Assembly (NCBI RefSeq): GCF_003076755.1
Contig: NZ_QDKM01000006.1
Location: 124,001 to 188,000, forward strand
Length of the DNA stretch: 64,000 bases
Reading direction: 5' to 3'
Source of the DNA: Pararhodobacter oceanensis
GTDB lineage: Bacteria; Pseudomonadota; Alphaproteobacteria; Rhodobacterales; Rhodobacteraceae
Position numbers and translations under genes: made by a program. How positions within the stretch are numbered: the first letter of the stretch is position 1; each line of letters opens with the position of its first letter. Under the pieces are notes generated by a model. That model made no database searches. It was not told the origin of the DNA and saw nothing but the letters and a program-made list of their open reading frames with translations. Shown in pieces: positions 21,607 to 30,188 of this stretch.

Positions 21607-21622
21607 GATACCGAAAGGTATC
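21607..21622. promoter_or_regulatory. Operator palindrome 2 of the arsR-SRPBCC operon
   Basis: GATACCGAAAGGTATC: the same GATACC/GGTATC arms. Its centre is 30 bases from that of operator 1, about three helical turns, so two dimers would bind the same face of DNA. Confidence 0.75.
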
Positions 21623-21655
21623 ATGTCAAGGCTTTTGGCGTCGCGTCCGAAAAGT

Positions 21656-21677
21656 GAGTATTTTTGGCAAGATGAAG
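21656..21677 (+). repeat. Family C box, copy C5, at the 3' end of the lytic transglycosylase gene
   Basis: GAGTATTTTTGGCAAGATGA ends 13 bases from the minus-strand stop at 21690. No strong hairpin accompanies it. Confidence 0.6.
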
Positions 21678-21689
21678 CCGGCGGAGGCT

Positions 21690-23672
21690 TTAGTCGCGGC
21701 CGCGGAGGATGTCGGTGAGGCCGATGGGGCCGGATGTGCCCGCCAGTATAGCGCGGTAGATGACCAGTGATTCGGTGACCCGCATGACGTAATTGCGGGT
21801 CTCGCTGAAGGGGATCATCTCGACCCAGTCGATGGGATCAATGGCGGCGTCGCGGGGGTCGCCGTTCTCGCGCATCCAGCGGGTCGGGCGGCCCGGCCCG
21901 GCGTTATAGGCGGCGGCGACCAGCGACAGGGTCCCGTCAAATTGCTGAGACATTTCATGCAGGTAGCCCGCGCCGAGCACCGCGTTATAGGCACCGTCGG
22001 TGGTCAGGCGCGATTCCTCAAAGGGGATGTTGAGGCGCTGCGCGACATGGCGGCCGGTGGCGGGGAGGACCTGCAAGAGGCCGCGGGCGTCGGCATGGCT
22101 GACGGCACCGGCGTAGAACTCGCTTTCGCGGCGGGCGATGGCGAGCACCAGATCGGCGGGGACCAGCAGGGTGGTGTCCTCGAGACCGGTCAGCGGGAAA
22201 TAGGCGCGGGGCAGGAGGATACCGTTCTTGATCGCCTCTTTGGCGATTTTCAGGGTGAAATGGGGCTCCCCACGCTCAAGCCAGAATTGCGCCAGCGCGC
22301 CGAGTTCATCCCTATCGGTGAGCACCGAGGCGAGCTGGATGGTGAAGCGGCGGGCCTCATGCCATTGGCCGGCGGCATGGAGGAGGAGGGCCGCCTGCAT
22401 CAGGTCGGAGCTGACCAGCGCGGTGTCGCGCCAGTCGGGGTAATCGGGATCGGCGATCAGCGCCGGATCGAGGTTTTGGCCGAGGCGTTCGGCGGCGAGT
22501 TGGCCGTAGAAGGCGGTCTGGTGCTGGGCGCCGAAGGCATAGGCGGCGCGGGCGTCTTCCTCAGCGCCCATTGCCTCATGCGCGCGGCCTTCCCAATAGC
22601 CGGCGCGGCCCAGCGAGATCGGGCTGGAGACGCGCTCACGCAACCGGCGGAAATGGGTGCTGGCGTCGGCGGGGCGGTCGAGATGGCGCAGCGCAATATA
22701 GCCCGCGAGCCATTCGAGATCGGCCAGTGCGACGCCTTCGGTGAGGCCGTGGCCGGCGGCGAGGTCATAGGCGCGCTGGTAGTCCTCATCCCAGAGTGCG
22801 TTGCGGGCGAGGCGGGCGCGTTGACCGGCCCAGTTTGAGGCGCGGCCGAGGGCGTCGGGCGAGGACTCGAGCATCAGTTCGGTGGCAGACTCGGTGAAGC
22901 CCGCGGCGAGGCGCCAGCGGAAGCGGTCGTGGTTGAGGCCGGGGTCATTTGCCAGCGATTCGGGGACCGCGGCGACCAGCGCATCGACCCCGTCCTGACG
23001 GTTTTGCAGGGCGATACGGGCGCGGGCGAGGAGGCGCTGGGCGTTATCCACGCGGGGCAGCATGCGTTCGGCCTGTTCGGTCTCGCCGCGCCACAGGAGG
23101 TCATCGAGACGCTCGGCGTGGAGGGGCGCCAAGAGGTCTTGGTAAGCGGCGAGAAGGGCGGTTTCGCGCGCCGCCGAGAGGTCGTGATGGCGCCAGAGGG
23201 TGGCGAGCGGCTCAGATGGGTCCTGGCCGGTGGCTTGCAGCGCCTCGATCAGCGCCAGAAGACCGGCGGGGGTGCGCGGGGTGCGGGTGCTGAACCAGTC
23301 GAGGATGGCCTGCGCCGGCTGGCCCTCCATGCGGAATTCGGCCTGCACGCGCAGCTCGGCCATATTCGGCCAATGGTCGTGGCCCGCGTCAAAGGCGGCA
23401 TAGGTGGCGAGGTCACCGGCGATTCCGTTGCGCAGAATCCGCCATGTGGCAACGCGCACACCGGCGGGACCGGCGGCATTGCGCAGCCGGGTGACCGCCT
23501 CGACATCGCCGGAGCGCACGGCGCTGACCAACGCGCCAATGGCGCCGACCGCGCGTGGCGGTGGCGGTCCGATGATGTCTTGCGCGCTGAGGGGCGCGGG
23601 GGCGAGGGTTAACGGCACGGTCAATGCGGCCAGAAACGCGCGAATCGCCAAAGCTGCGAGGGTGGGATGCAT
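21690..23672 (-). CDS. Soluble lytic transglycosylase (Slt70-like)
   Basis: A periplasmic peptidoglycan lyase of 660 residues that cleaves MurNAc-GlcNAc bonds to 1,6-anhydro products. It has a signal peptide (about 1-30, ending PAPLSAQ), then a long helical superhelix of TPR-like repeats (about 45-490), then the SLT catalytic domain. The catalytic acid is Glu516 in [20 protein letters not shown], followed by GLLQVLP and [14 protein letters not shown]. The start is ATG 23672. It is divergent from dapA and has a family C box immediately after its stop. Slt-type architecture is clear; which paralogue cannot be told. Confidence 0.92.
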   Translation of the reverse strand: MHPTLAALAIRAFLAALTVPLTLAPAPLSAQDIIGPPPPRAVGAIGALVSAVRSGDVEAVTRLRNAAGPAGVRVATWRILRNGIAGDLATYAAFDAGHDHWPNMAELRVQAEFRMEGQPAQAILDWFSTRTPRTPAGLLALIEALQATGQDPSEPLATLWRHHDLSAARETALLAAYQDLLAPLHAERLDDLLWRGETEQAERMLPRVDNAQRLLARARIALQNRQDGVDALVAAVPESLANDPGLNHDRFRWRLAAGFTESATELMLESSPDALGRASNWAGQRARLARNALWDEDYQRAYDLAAGHGLTEGVALADLEWLAGYIALRHLDRPADASTHFRRLRERVSSPISLGRAGYWEGRAHEAMGAEEDARAAYAFGAQHQTAFYGQLAAERLGQNLDPALIADPDYPDWRDTALVSSDLMQAALLLHAAGQWHEARRFTIQLASVLTDRDELGALAQFWLERGEPHFTLKIAKEAIKNGILLPRAYFPLTGLEDTTLLVPADLVLAIARRESEFYAGAVSHADARGLLQVLPATGRHVAQRLNIPFEESRLTTDGAYNAVLGAGYLHEMSQQFDGTLSLVAAAYNAGPGRPTRWMRENGDPRDAAIDPIDWVEMIPFSETRNYVMRVTESLVIYRAILAGTSGPIGLTDILRGRD

Positions 23673-23700
23673 GGTTGCTCTTGAAAAGGGACGGTGATGA

Positions 23701-23716
23701 GTCTAACCGCCTAGAC
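23701..23716. promoter_or_regulatory. Short inverted repeat in the slt-dapA divergent promoter region
   Basis: GTCTA-ACCGCC-TAGAC, perfect 5-bp arms. It lies between the divergent slt and dapA starts. A regulator site is possible; arms this short also occur by chance. Confidence 0.25.
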
Positions 23717-23815
23717 TGTCTGCGCAACACACAAACCGGTCAGATGCCCGTCACGGACGCCCAGCAGCGGGCGGGGTTGGGTCATTGCACCGCGCGCCCG
23801 CATAAGGAGACAAAG

Positions 23816-24691
23816 ATGTTCCGGGGTTCTCTACCTGCTATGATCACGCCGTTCAAAGACGGGGCGGTTGATTTCGAGGCGCTTGAAGCCTTCGTCGAGT
23901 GGCAGATTTCCGAGGGCAGCAATGGATTGGTTCCGGTCGGGACCACGGGCGAGAGCCCGACGCTGTCGCATGAAGAACACGAGCAGGTTGTCGAGGCGGT
24001 GGTCAAATTCGCCGCCGGTCGGGTGCCGGTGATTGCCGGTGCCGGTTCGAATAACACCACCGAATCGATTCGCTTCATGCGTCATGCCAAGGAGGTCGGT
24101 GCCGATGCCGCCTTGGTGGTGACGCCCTATTACAACAAGCCGACGCAGGCCGGTCTGATCGCCCATTACAAGGCGCTGCATGATGCCTGCGATCTGCCGA
24201 TCATCATCTATAATATCCCCGCCCGTTCGGTGATTGATATGACGCCCGAGACGATGGGCGAATTGGCGAAACTGCCGGGGATCATCGGCGTCAAGGATGC
24301 CACCGCGAGCATGGAGCGGGTGTCGCAGCAGCGGATCACCTGTGGCAAGGATTTCGTGCAGCTGACCGGCGAGGATGCCTCGGCGCTGGGCTTCGTGGCC
24401 CATGGCGGGGTCGGGGCGATCTCGGTGACGGCGAATGTCGCGCCGCGGCTCTGTGCGGAGTTTCAGGCGGCGCTTGCGGCGGGGGATTTCGCCAAGGCGC
24501 TGGAGTATCAGGACCGTCTGATGCCGCTGCATATCGCGCTGTTCATCGAGCCCGGGTTGGTGGGTGTGAAATACGCGCTGTCGCGGCTGGGCAAATGCCG
24601 CAACGAGGTGCGCCTGCCGCTGCTGGGCGCAACCGAGGCGACCGCAGCGAAGATCGACGCGGCGATGCGCCACGCGGGGCTGATGAACTAA
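23816..24691 (+). CDS. dapA: 4-hydroxy-tetrahydrodipicolinate synthase
   Basis: Condenses pyruvate with L-aspartate semialdehyde, the committed step to diaminopimelate and lysine. It is a 291-residue TIM barrel. Schiff-base Lys160 is in IIGVKDATA and catalytic Tyr132 in [11 protein letters not shown]. The family signatures GTTGESPTL and VVTPYYNKP are present. Start ATG 23816 has AAGGAGA 6-12 bases upstream. The gene is followed by about one kilobase of repeat DNA, so it is probably the last gene of its transcript. Confidence 0.97.
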   Translation: MFRGSLPAMITPFKDGAVDFEALEAFVEWQISEGSNGLVPVGTTGESPTLSHEEHEQVVEAVVKFAAGRVPVIAGAGSNNTTESIRFMRHAKEVGADAALVVTPYYNKPTQAGLIAHYKALHDACDLPIIIYNIPARSVIDMTPETMGELAKLPGIIGVKDATASMERVSQQRITCGKDFVQLTGEDASALGFVAHGGVGAISVTANVAPRLCAEFQAALAAGDFAKALEYQDRLMPLHIALFIEPGLVGVKYALSRLGKCRNEVRLPLLGATEATAAKIDAAMRHAGLMN

Positions 24692-24830
24692 GCGCCGGTG
24701 GTGTGAGGGATTTGGGAGCGGCCTGCCGGTGGGTGGGCCGTTTTTTTGTGGGTTGGGGGGTGGCGTGCTCCGTTGCGCTGGAGGACCGGCGCGGAGGCAA
24801 GGTGAAGCGCTGGGTTGTGCGTGGTGCCCC

Positions 24831-24990
24831 GCGCGGAATCAAGGCGAAGCCGCCGCGCATCGCCAGACCGCCCCGAGGGCTGGCGATCTGGTGGGGCTGG
24901 GTGCGTTGTTCGAATGACGTGCGGACTTGGCTGGCATAAAGCGCATCGTTCAGCTGTTGGATCGCCATCCCGCGGTCTGGCGCTGCGCTT
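24831..24990 (-). repeat. Family B element, copy B2 (reverse)
   Basis: Runs from GCGCGGAATCAAGGCGAAGC, through GCATCGCCAGACCGCC, to CCCGCGGTCTGGCGCTGC. The core ATAAAGCGCATCGTTCA is shared with the other copies. Confidence 0.75.
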
Positions 24991-25052
24991 TGTTGTATGC
25001 TCGGTGAGCGCGGTTCGCGGGCTTTTAACAGGTTTGCCGGTAGTCTTAACTT

Positions 25053-25212
25053 GCGCGGAATCAAGGCGAAGCCGCCGCGCATCGCCAGACCGCCCACGGG
25101 GCTGGCGATCTGATGGGGCTGGGTGCTTCGCTTCCGGTGGTGGATGTGGAGCGCGGCATAAAGCGCTCTGTTCAGAGTGTTGGACGCCATCCCGCGGTCT
25201 GGCGAAGCGCGG
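25053..25212 (-). repeat. Family B element, copy B3 (reverse)
   Basis: Same left end GCGCGGAATCAAGGCGAAGC and right end CCCGCGGTCTGGCGAAGCGC; same length as B2. Confidence 0.75.
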
Positions 25213-25290
25213 CTTGCGTCGCGAGCAGGGCGTGTATTGAAGCGTGGCTTCCTGAGTTTTCTTTTTTGCGAACGGCAGTTCTACGCACCC

Positions 25291-25450
25291 GCGCGGAATC
25301 AAGGCGTAAGCCGCCGCGCATTGCCAGACCGCCCCGAGGGCTGGCGATCTGGTGGGGTTGGGTGCTTCGTTCATATGCTGGATGTCGAACGCTCCATAAA
25401 GCGCATCATTCGGCCTTTAGGCTCGCCGTCCCGCGGTCTGGCGCTGCGCT
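25291..25450 (-). repeat. Family B element, copy B4 (reverse)
   Basis: Left end GCGCGGAATCAAGGCGTAAG, right end CCCGCGGTCTGGCGCTGCGC; same length as B2 and B3. Confidence 0.75.
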
Positions 25451-25524
25451 ATGTTGCGCGTCGTGCCCTGCGCGGAATCGAGGCGTAGGGCTTTTTCCTG
25501 CTCTCGAATACTACAGCAGTCACC

Positions 25525-25690
25525 ACGCAAGCCGTGCATTGCCAGACCGCGGGGTGGCGACCCACCGGTTGAACGAAGCGCTTTATGGCGCGTTCTACAT
25601 CCATCATTTGAACGGCGCGCATACAGCAGCCAAATCGCCAGCCCGGGGGGCGGTCTGGCGATGCGCGGCGGCTAACGCCTTGATTCCGCG
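25525..25690 (+). repeat. Family B element, copy B5 (forward)
   Basis: Left end CGCAAGCCGTGCATTGCCAG, right end GCGGTCTGGCGATGC running to GCCTTGATTCCGCGC. A partial left end (GCGCGGAATCGAGGCG) lies just upstream at 25470, and a right-end-like fragment at 25716-25738. Confidence 0.7.
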
Positions 25691-25752
25691 CCGGGGCGCT
25701 GAGTGTGTAGGCGGCATCCCGCGGTCTGGCGATGCGCTCGAGTGCGCTCCCC

Positions 25753-26526
25753 TCAATCCGGCACCACCTTCACCCCCAGCCCGCGCAGCAGGTGGTGTTG
25801 CTGCCCCGCCGAGACCTGCATCTCGCTATAGGCGCGCAGGTCCGGCAGGTGGAATCCGTCAAGGCTGCTGCCGCTCAGATCCGCGCCGCTGAAATCCGCG
25901 CCGCCGATCTCGGGCACCACCAGCGTGCAGCGCTTGATCCGCGCTTTCACCAGCCGCGCAGCGGTCAAGGCAATGCCGGTCATATCGCAACCGCTGAACT
26001 CGCAGCTGCTCAGATCCAGCCGGTCAAACCGCGCGTCGATCAACCGGCACTCATCGAAATGCGCCGCATTCAGCCGCTTGCGGCCAAGGCTCTGCGAGAA
26101 ATCGGTGGCCTCAAAACCGGTGCCGCGCATCTGGCAATCCTTGAAGGCGATGTCATGCGCGTCGCAGCTTTTGAACGTGGCGAGGGTCAGATCGCAGCCG
26201 GTAAAGCGGGTGCTGCTCAGGCTGCAATGCTGGAACATCGCGCCGGTGACCGAGGCGGGGTTGTAGAACCCGCAGCGGGTGAATTGCGCCTCTTGCAGGG
26301 CGGTGCCGGAAAACACGCAATCGCGAAAGGTGCAATTGATCCAGATGCTCTCGCGCAGGGCGGTGCCGGAAATCCGCGCGCGGGTCAGCGTGCAATCGGT
26401 GAACTGGAGCGGCTCGTCGGTGTCGAGCTGGTCGAAATCCACCGCCGAGAGGTCCTGACCACTGCAGCCGTGATCGGCGGTGATGCGGGACAAAAGCTGC
26501 GCTGCGGTGGGGGAAGACTGTGGCAT
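25753..26526 (-). CDS. Pentapeptide-repeat protein
   Basis: A 257-residue protein. From about residue 25 it consists of degenerate A(D/N)LXX-type pentapeptides, for example GADFSGADLSGSSLDG and FTGCDLTLATFKSCDA, predicted to form a right-handed quadrilateral beta helix. Cys is unusually frequent at the repeat edges. Some members mimic DNA and protect gyrase (Qnr/MfpA); nothing here proves that role. Start ATG 26526 (MPQSSPTAAQ) was chosen because upstream codons are low complexity. The unit ends at the edge of the family B island. Confidence 0.85.
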   Translation of the reverse strand: MPQSSPTAAQLLSRITADHGCSGQDLSAVDFDQLDTDEPLQFTDCTLTRARISGTALRESIWINCTFRDCVFSGTALQEAQFTRCGFYNPASVTGAMFQHCSLSSTRFTGCDLTLATFKSCDAHDIAFKDCQMRGTGFEATDFSQSLGRKRLNAAHFDECRLIDARFDRLDLSSCEFSGCDMTGIALTAARLVKARIKRCTLVVPEIGGADFSGADLSGSSLDGFHLPDLRAYSEMQVSAGQQHHLLRGLGVKVVPD

Positions 26527-26596
26527 GGGCTCACCAGAATTGGAGCATGGGAGTATCGCCCTTGGGCGTCGTCGCAGAGGCTGGTTTCGGGGTCGA

Positions 26597-26660
26597 CCTG
26601 CGGGGCTTTCCCGCAGGCGGGAGGCAGGCCTCCCGATTTGGATATTTATAGCATAAAGTG
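26597..26660 (+). repeat. Family C cassette, copy C6
   Basis: Hairpins CCTGCGGGGCTTTCCCGCAGG-type (26597-26617) and GGGAGGCAGGCCTCCC (26619-26634), then the box GGATATTTATAGCATAAAGTG. It lies 61 bases downstream of the minus-strand stop at 26721. The box is most like C10. Confidence 0.6.
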
Positions 26661-26720
26661 GGTGGGGGTTGAGGCCCCGGGGTTGGGCGTGACGGGCAGG
26701 CGCTCGGGCGAACCGCAAGG

Positions 26721-27107
26721 CTAGCCGTCGGGTGCGGGTGGTTTGCGCAGGGTCAGATGGCCGTCGTCCTTGGTGACCTGCAGAGTGCAGGGCGCCGGGC
26801 CAAGTGCCGCCACCACCCGCGCCGGCAATTGGATGCGGTTGGCCTTGGCGTCATAGGGGCAAAGCGCGGTGTGTTTGCGGTAGAGGGTTTCCAGCGTGGT
26901 CACCACCTCCATTGCCCCCGAGGTGCGCAGTTTCGCGATCCGCCGGTTGATCGCGATCAGCGCGTGGTGGTCGAGGATCTGCGCCTTGCCCTCGGCCAGC
27001 CATGAGGGCGCGCAGGCCAATGTCAGCGCGGTTTTCACCCCCGGTTTGACCGCGGGTTGGAACGGCAGGGTCAGCCAGCCGTCGGTGTCGAGTGTGGTGT
27101 CGGTCAT
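26721..27107 (-). CDS. Hypothetical protein cotranscribed with the amidase
   Basis: A 128-residue, probably cytoplasmic protein with no signal peptide or membrane segment. I do not recognise the family. The C-terminal third (NRIQLPARVVAALGPAPCTLQVTKDDGHLTLRKP) reads like a small beta-barrel reminiscent of AbrB/SpoVT swapped-hairpin domains, but this is weak. ATG 27107 starts 38 bases after the amidase stop on the same strand, so the two are likely one operon. Confidence 0.7.
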   Translation of the reverse strand: MTDTTLDTDGWLTLPFQPAVKPGVKTALTLACAPSWLAEGKAQILDHHALIAINRRIAKLRTSGAMEVVTTLETLYRKHTALCPYDAKANRIQLPARVVAALGPAPCTLQVTKDDGHLTLRKPPAPDG

Positions 27108-27144
27108 CGGTCAACTTCTGTGTCGTGTTGCAGGGCCAGCGGGA

Positions 27145-28476
27145 TCACGCGAGGGCTTTTTCCGCCGCCGCACCCAACCGCAGGAGCTGTGCTTCGGCCA
27201 TCGGGGCGGCCATCATCATCACGCCGGTCATCGGAATGCCGCTGGGCAGGGTCAGCGCGCAGAGTCCCATCAGATTCCCGATCCGCGAGTTGCGCAAGGC
27301 CTTGAGGTTCTCGGCGGCGAAATAGGTCTCATTGGCCAGAAGATCGTCGATCTTCGGCGGCAGATTGGCGGCCGAGGGGATCAGCACCGCGTCATAACCC
27401 GCCGTCGCTTGCAGGTAATCGCGGCGCATCGCGTCAAGCTGGTGCCAGGCGGCGACGAAATCGGCGGCGTTGCGGTTGGCACCGGCGCGGAACCGCTCTC
27501 GGACGGGGGCATACATCACCTCGGGGTTGGCCTCGATGGTCTTCCCCCAAGTGCCGTAGCATTCCGAGGTATAGAGGATGCCCGAAAGCGGCATCGCGGC
27601 CTCGGTGCAGGGCAGGTTTCCGTGGGTGATCTGGGCGCCCGCAGCGGAGAGGCGGGAGAGGGCGTGTTCGAAGCCTTTCGCCGCCTCGGGGGCGAGGTCG
27701 TCAAAGGCGAGCCCGTCGAGGACCAGCAGACGGGTGCCGTGGAGGCTGGCGCCGCGCAGATCGGGGGCGGGGCTGGCGTCCAGAAGCGCGAAGGCGAGCG
27801 CCGCATCCTCGACCGAGCGGGCCAGCGGGCCGATGGTGTCAAAGCGCGCGGCCAAGGGCACGGCGCCGTCCAGAGGCACGCGGCCGGAGGTGGTTTTGAG
27901 CCCGACAAGATCGTTCCACACTGCCGGCACGCGCACCGAGCCGCCGGTGTCAGAGCCGATTGCCAAGGGGGCGAGGTCGAAGGCCACCGAGGCGGCGGCG
28001 CCCGACGACGAGCCGCCGGAGACGCGCGCGGGGTCGTGGATACAGGGCGAAGTCTCGGTCGAGGGGTTCAGCCCGAGGCCGGAGAACGCCAGTTCGGTCA
28101 TATGGGTCTTGCCCAAGGGTGGCAGGCCGGCTTCGGTCAGGCGGGTGACCACCACGGCGTCCTGCGTGGGCACGCGGTCTTTCAAGAGCTGGCTGCCGGC
28201 CTCGGTGGCGACGCCTGCCGTGTCAAAGAGGTCTTTCCACGAGACCGGCACCCCGTCGAGCGGCCCCAGACGACGCCCCGCGCGGGCGCGGCGGCGGGCG
28301 GCCATGGCGGCATCCTCGGCCTGTTGGCGCATGGTGCGGGCGTAGATACGGGGGGCGAGGGGGTGATTGTCGATGGCGTCGAGAAACCCCTCGGTCAGGG
28401 CCACCGGGCAGATGCTGCCACCCTCGATACCGCGGCCAAGTTCGGCTGCGCTTAGCTTGCGCCAGTTGTCGCTCAT
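27145..28476 (-). CDS. Amidase (amidase-signature family)
   Basis: A 443-residue amidase-signature hydrolase that cleaves carboxamides with a Ser-cisSer-Lys triad. Lys81 is in PVSWKDLFDTAG, the Gly/Ser-rich cis-Ser loop is VSGGSSSGAAAS (about 152-163), and the nucleophile is Ser180 in GSDTGGSVRVPA. GatA is possible in principle, but there is no gatC/gatB nearby and the sequence reads as a general amidase. The start chosen is ATG 28476 (MSDNWRKLS). The next gene on the strand begins 38 bases after its stop. Confidence 0.9.
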   Translation of the reverse strand: MSDNWRKLSAAELGRGIEGGSICPVALTEGFLDAIDNHPLAPRIYARTMRQQAEDAAMAARRRARAGRRLGPLDGVPVSWKDLFDTAGVATEAGSQLLKDRVPTQDAVVVTRLTEAGLPPLGKTHMTELAFSGLGLNPSTETSPCIHDPARVSGGSSSGAAASVAFDLAPLAIGSDTGGSVRVPAVWNDLVGLKTTSGRVPLDGAVPLAARFDTIGPLARSVEDAALAFALLDASPAPDLRGASLHGTRLLVLDGLAFDDLAPEAAKGFEHALSRLSAAGAQITHGNLPCTEAAMPLSGILYTSECYGTWGKTIEANPEVMYAPVRERFRAGANRNAADFVAAWHQLDAMRRDYLQATAGYDAVLIPSAANLPPKIDDLLANETYFAAENLKALRNSRIGNLMGLCALTLPSGIPMTGVMMMAAPMAEAQLLRLGAAAEKALA

Positions 28477-28604
28477 TGTTGGAACCCCATGTACTGCAGC
28501 CTTTCGTTGCGGGTGCAAACATGCGCCCGAATTGGTCAAACTGCCGCAAGGCTAGCCTGCGCGTGCGGCATGGACAATCCCGGGTGCAGGCGCATATTTG
28601 AGCG

Positions 28605-29834
28605 ATGACATATGATGCGGATATTCTGATCGTGGGCGGCGGGCTGAACGGGCCGGCGCTGGCGTTGGCTTTGGCCCAAGGCGGGCTGTCGGTGGCGGTG
28701 ATTGACGCGCGCGCGGCGCAGGCGCGGGCCGAGGATGATTTTGACGGGCGCGCCTATGCGCTGGCGCTGGCCTCGGTGCGGGTGTTGCAGGCGCTGGGCC
28801 TGTGGCGCGCGCCCCTGAGCGAGACCGCGCAGCCGATCAACGGCATCCGCGCCAGTCAGGGGCATGCAGGGCAGGGCGCCTCGCCGCTGTTTCTGGGCTT
28901 TGACGCCGCCGAGATCGAAGAGGGCGTGATGGGGCAGATGGTCGAGGACCGCTACCTTTACCGCGCGTTTCTGGCGGCGATGGAGGCGGAGCCGAAGATC
29001 ACCCTGCTGAGCGGGGCGCGGGTGGTGGCGCAATCCACGGATGGCGGCGCAGCCTCGGTGACGCTGGATGACGGGCAGGTGCTGCGCGGGCGGCTGCTGG
29101 TCGGCTGCGACGGGCGCGACAGTGCGGTGGCCGCACGTGCGGGCATCAAACGCTGGGGGCGCGATTACGGGCAGATGGGGCTGGTCTGCGCGCTGGAGCA
29201 TGAGCTGCCGCATCACGGGATCGCGCATCAGATGTTCATGCCGAGCGGGCCGTTGGCGATCCTGCCCTTGAAGGGCAACCGCTGTTCGATTGTCTGGGCC
29301 GAGCGCACGGGCACGGCGCAGGCGATCAATGCGCTGGATAATGCCGACTATCTGGAGGTGTTGCGGCCAAGGTTTGGCGATTTTCTCGGTGAGATATCGC
29401 TGGCGGGCGGGCGGTTTGCCTATCCGCTGCGGCTGACGGTGGCCGAGGACTTCGTCGCCGAGCGGCTGGCGCTGGTCGGTGATGCGGCGCATGGGGTGCA
29501 TCCGATTGCCGGGCAAGGGTTGAACCTTGGCTTGCGCGATGTGGCGGCGCTGGCCGAGGTTCTGGTGCTGGCGGCGCGGCGCGGCGAGGATATCGCGGCG
29601 CCGGATGTGTTGGAGCGCTATCAGGCGTGGCGGCGGTTTGACGTGCTGCGCATGGCGCTGGGCACCGATGCGATGAACGCGCTGTTTTCCAACGGTAATC
29701 CGGTGCTGGAGGTGCTGCGCGGGCTGGGGCTGGGGGCGGTGAACGCATTGCCGATGCTGCGCCGGATGTTCATCCGCGAGGCGGCGGGGCTGAAGCCGGA
29801 GGCGCCGAAGCTGATGCAGGGCGAGGCGATCTGA
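28605..29834 (+). CDS. UbiH/UbiF/VisC-family FAD-dependent monooxygenase
   Basis: A 409-residue flavin hydroxylase. The N-terminal dinucleotide motif is ILIVGGGLNGPALALALA, the middle DG motif is LLVGCDGRDSAV (about 165-176), and the C-terminal FAD motif is LVGDAAHGVHPIAGQGLNLGLRD (about 287-309). This triple signature with GQGLNLGLRD marks the ubiquinone-ring hydroxylase group, so a role in ubiquinone synthesis is likely. Which ring position is hydroxylated cannot be decided from sequence. It is divergent from the amidase gene, and a strong hairpin follows the stop. Confidence 0.9.
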   Translation: MTYDADILIVGGGLNGPALALALAQGGLSVAVIDARAAQARAEDDFDGRAYALALASVRVLQALGLWRAPLSETAQPINGIRASQGHAGQGASPLFLGFDAAEIEEGVMGQMVEDRYLYRAFLAAMEAEPKITLLSGARVVAQSTDGGAASVTLDDGQVLRGRLLVGCDGRDSAVAARAGIKRWGRDYGQMGLVCALEHELPHHGIAHQMFMPSGPLAILPLKGNRCSIVWAERTGTAQAINALDNADYLEVLRPRFGDFLGEISLAGGRFAYPLRLTVAEDFVAERLALVGDAAHGVHPIAGQGLNLGLRDVAALAEVLVLAARRGEDIAAPDVLERYQAWRRFDVLRMALGTDAMNALFSNGNPVLEVLRGLGLGAVNALPMLRRMFIREAAGLKPEAPKLMQGEAI

Positions 29835-29844
29835 GGCTCTGGGG

Positions 29845-29879
29845 GCGACACTTCGGGGCATCGAGCCCCTGCGTGTCGG
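29845..29879 (+). terminator. Nested hairpin after the ubiH-like gene
   Basis: Outer stem CGACAC/GTGTCG and inner stem GGGGC-ATCGA-GCCCC, starting 11 bases after the stop. There is no U tract, so it may be a transcript-stabilising or Rho-assisted structure rather than a classical terminator. Confidence 0.5.
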
Positions 29880-29967
29880 CGCGCACTAGGGCGCGCGGGC
29901 GGGGCTGGTTGGAGTGGTGCGCGTCAGGCGAAGCCTTGGGGTCAACCACGTTCAGAGTGATGCGCGA

Positions 29968-30098
29968 AGGGGCGCGCCCGACACTGGGTGGGCGCGTGGG
30001 GCGATTGAACAATGTACTACGCCTCAAAGCATTGATGTTGGTCGGGCGGTGAATGACATCGCCATGCGCCCTCCCGGGGGGAGGGTCGGGCGCGGCCC
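29968..30098 (-). repeat. Family A element, copy A4 (131 bp, reverse)
   Basis: Bounded by AGGGGCGCGCCCGACACT and AGGGTCGGGCGCGGCCC, with the flanking hairpin CCCGTGGGGGCCACGGG outside the right end. Confidence 0.8.
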
Positions 30099-30122
30099 GT
30101 GGGGGCCACGGGCGAAACAGAT

Positions 30123-30183
30123 GGGGGCGTTGCCCCTCTTGGCCTGTGGCCAATTCACCCCAGGATATTTTTGGACAGATGAC
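30123..30183 (+). repeat. Family C cassette, copy C7, at the 3' end of hrpB
   Basis: Hairpins GGGGC-GTT-GCCCC and GGCC-TGT-GGCC, then AATTCACCCCAGGATATT and the TTTTGGACAGATGA box, ending six bases before the minus-strand hrpB stop. Confidence 0.7.
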
Positions 30184-30188
30184 GGGCG

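Larger units (their letters stand above)
24692..25752. other. Repeat island between dapA and the pentapeptide-repeat gene
   Basis: About 1,060 bases with no credible gene. It is built from three reverse copies (B2, B3, B4), one forward copy (B5) and fragments of family B, separated by 60-80 bases of unrelated sequence. The short open frames crossing it are by-products of the repeats. Confidence 0.8.

Noticed and set aside
24692-25752. Possible CRISPR-like array of repeated units
   Set aside because: The units are about 160 bases with inverted-repeat ends, change orientation and have irregular spacing, unlike CRISPR repeats.
24543-25892. Open frames of 140-260 codons across the repeat island
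   Set aside because: They are created by GC-rich repeat units read in several frames; they share peptides only because the DNA repeats.
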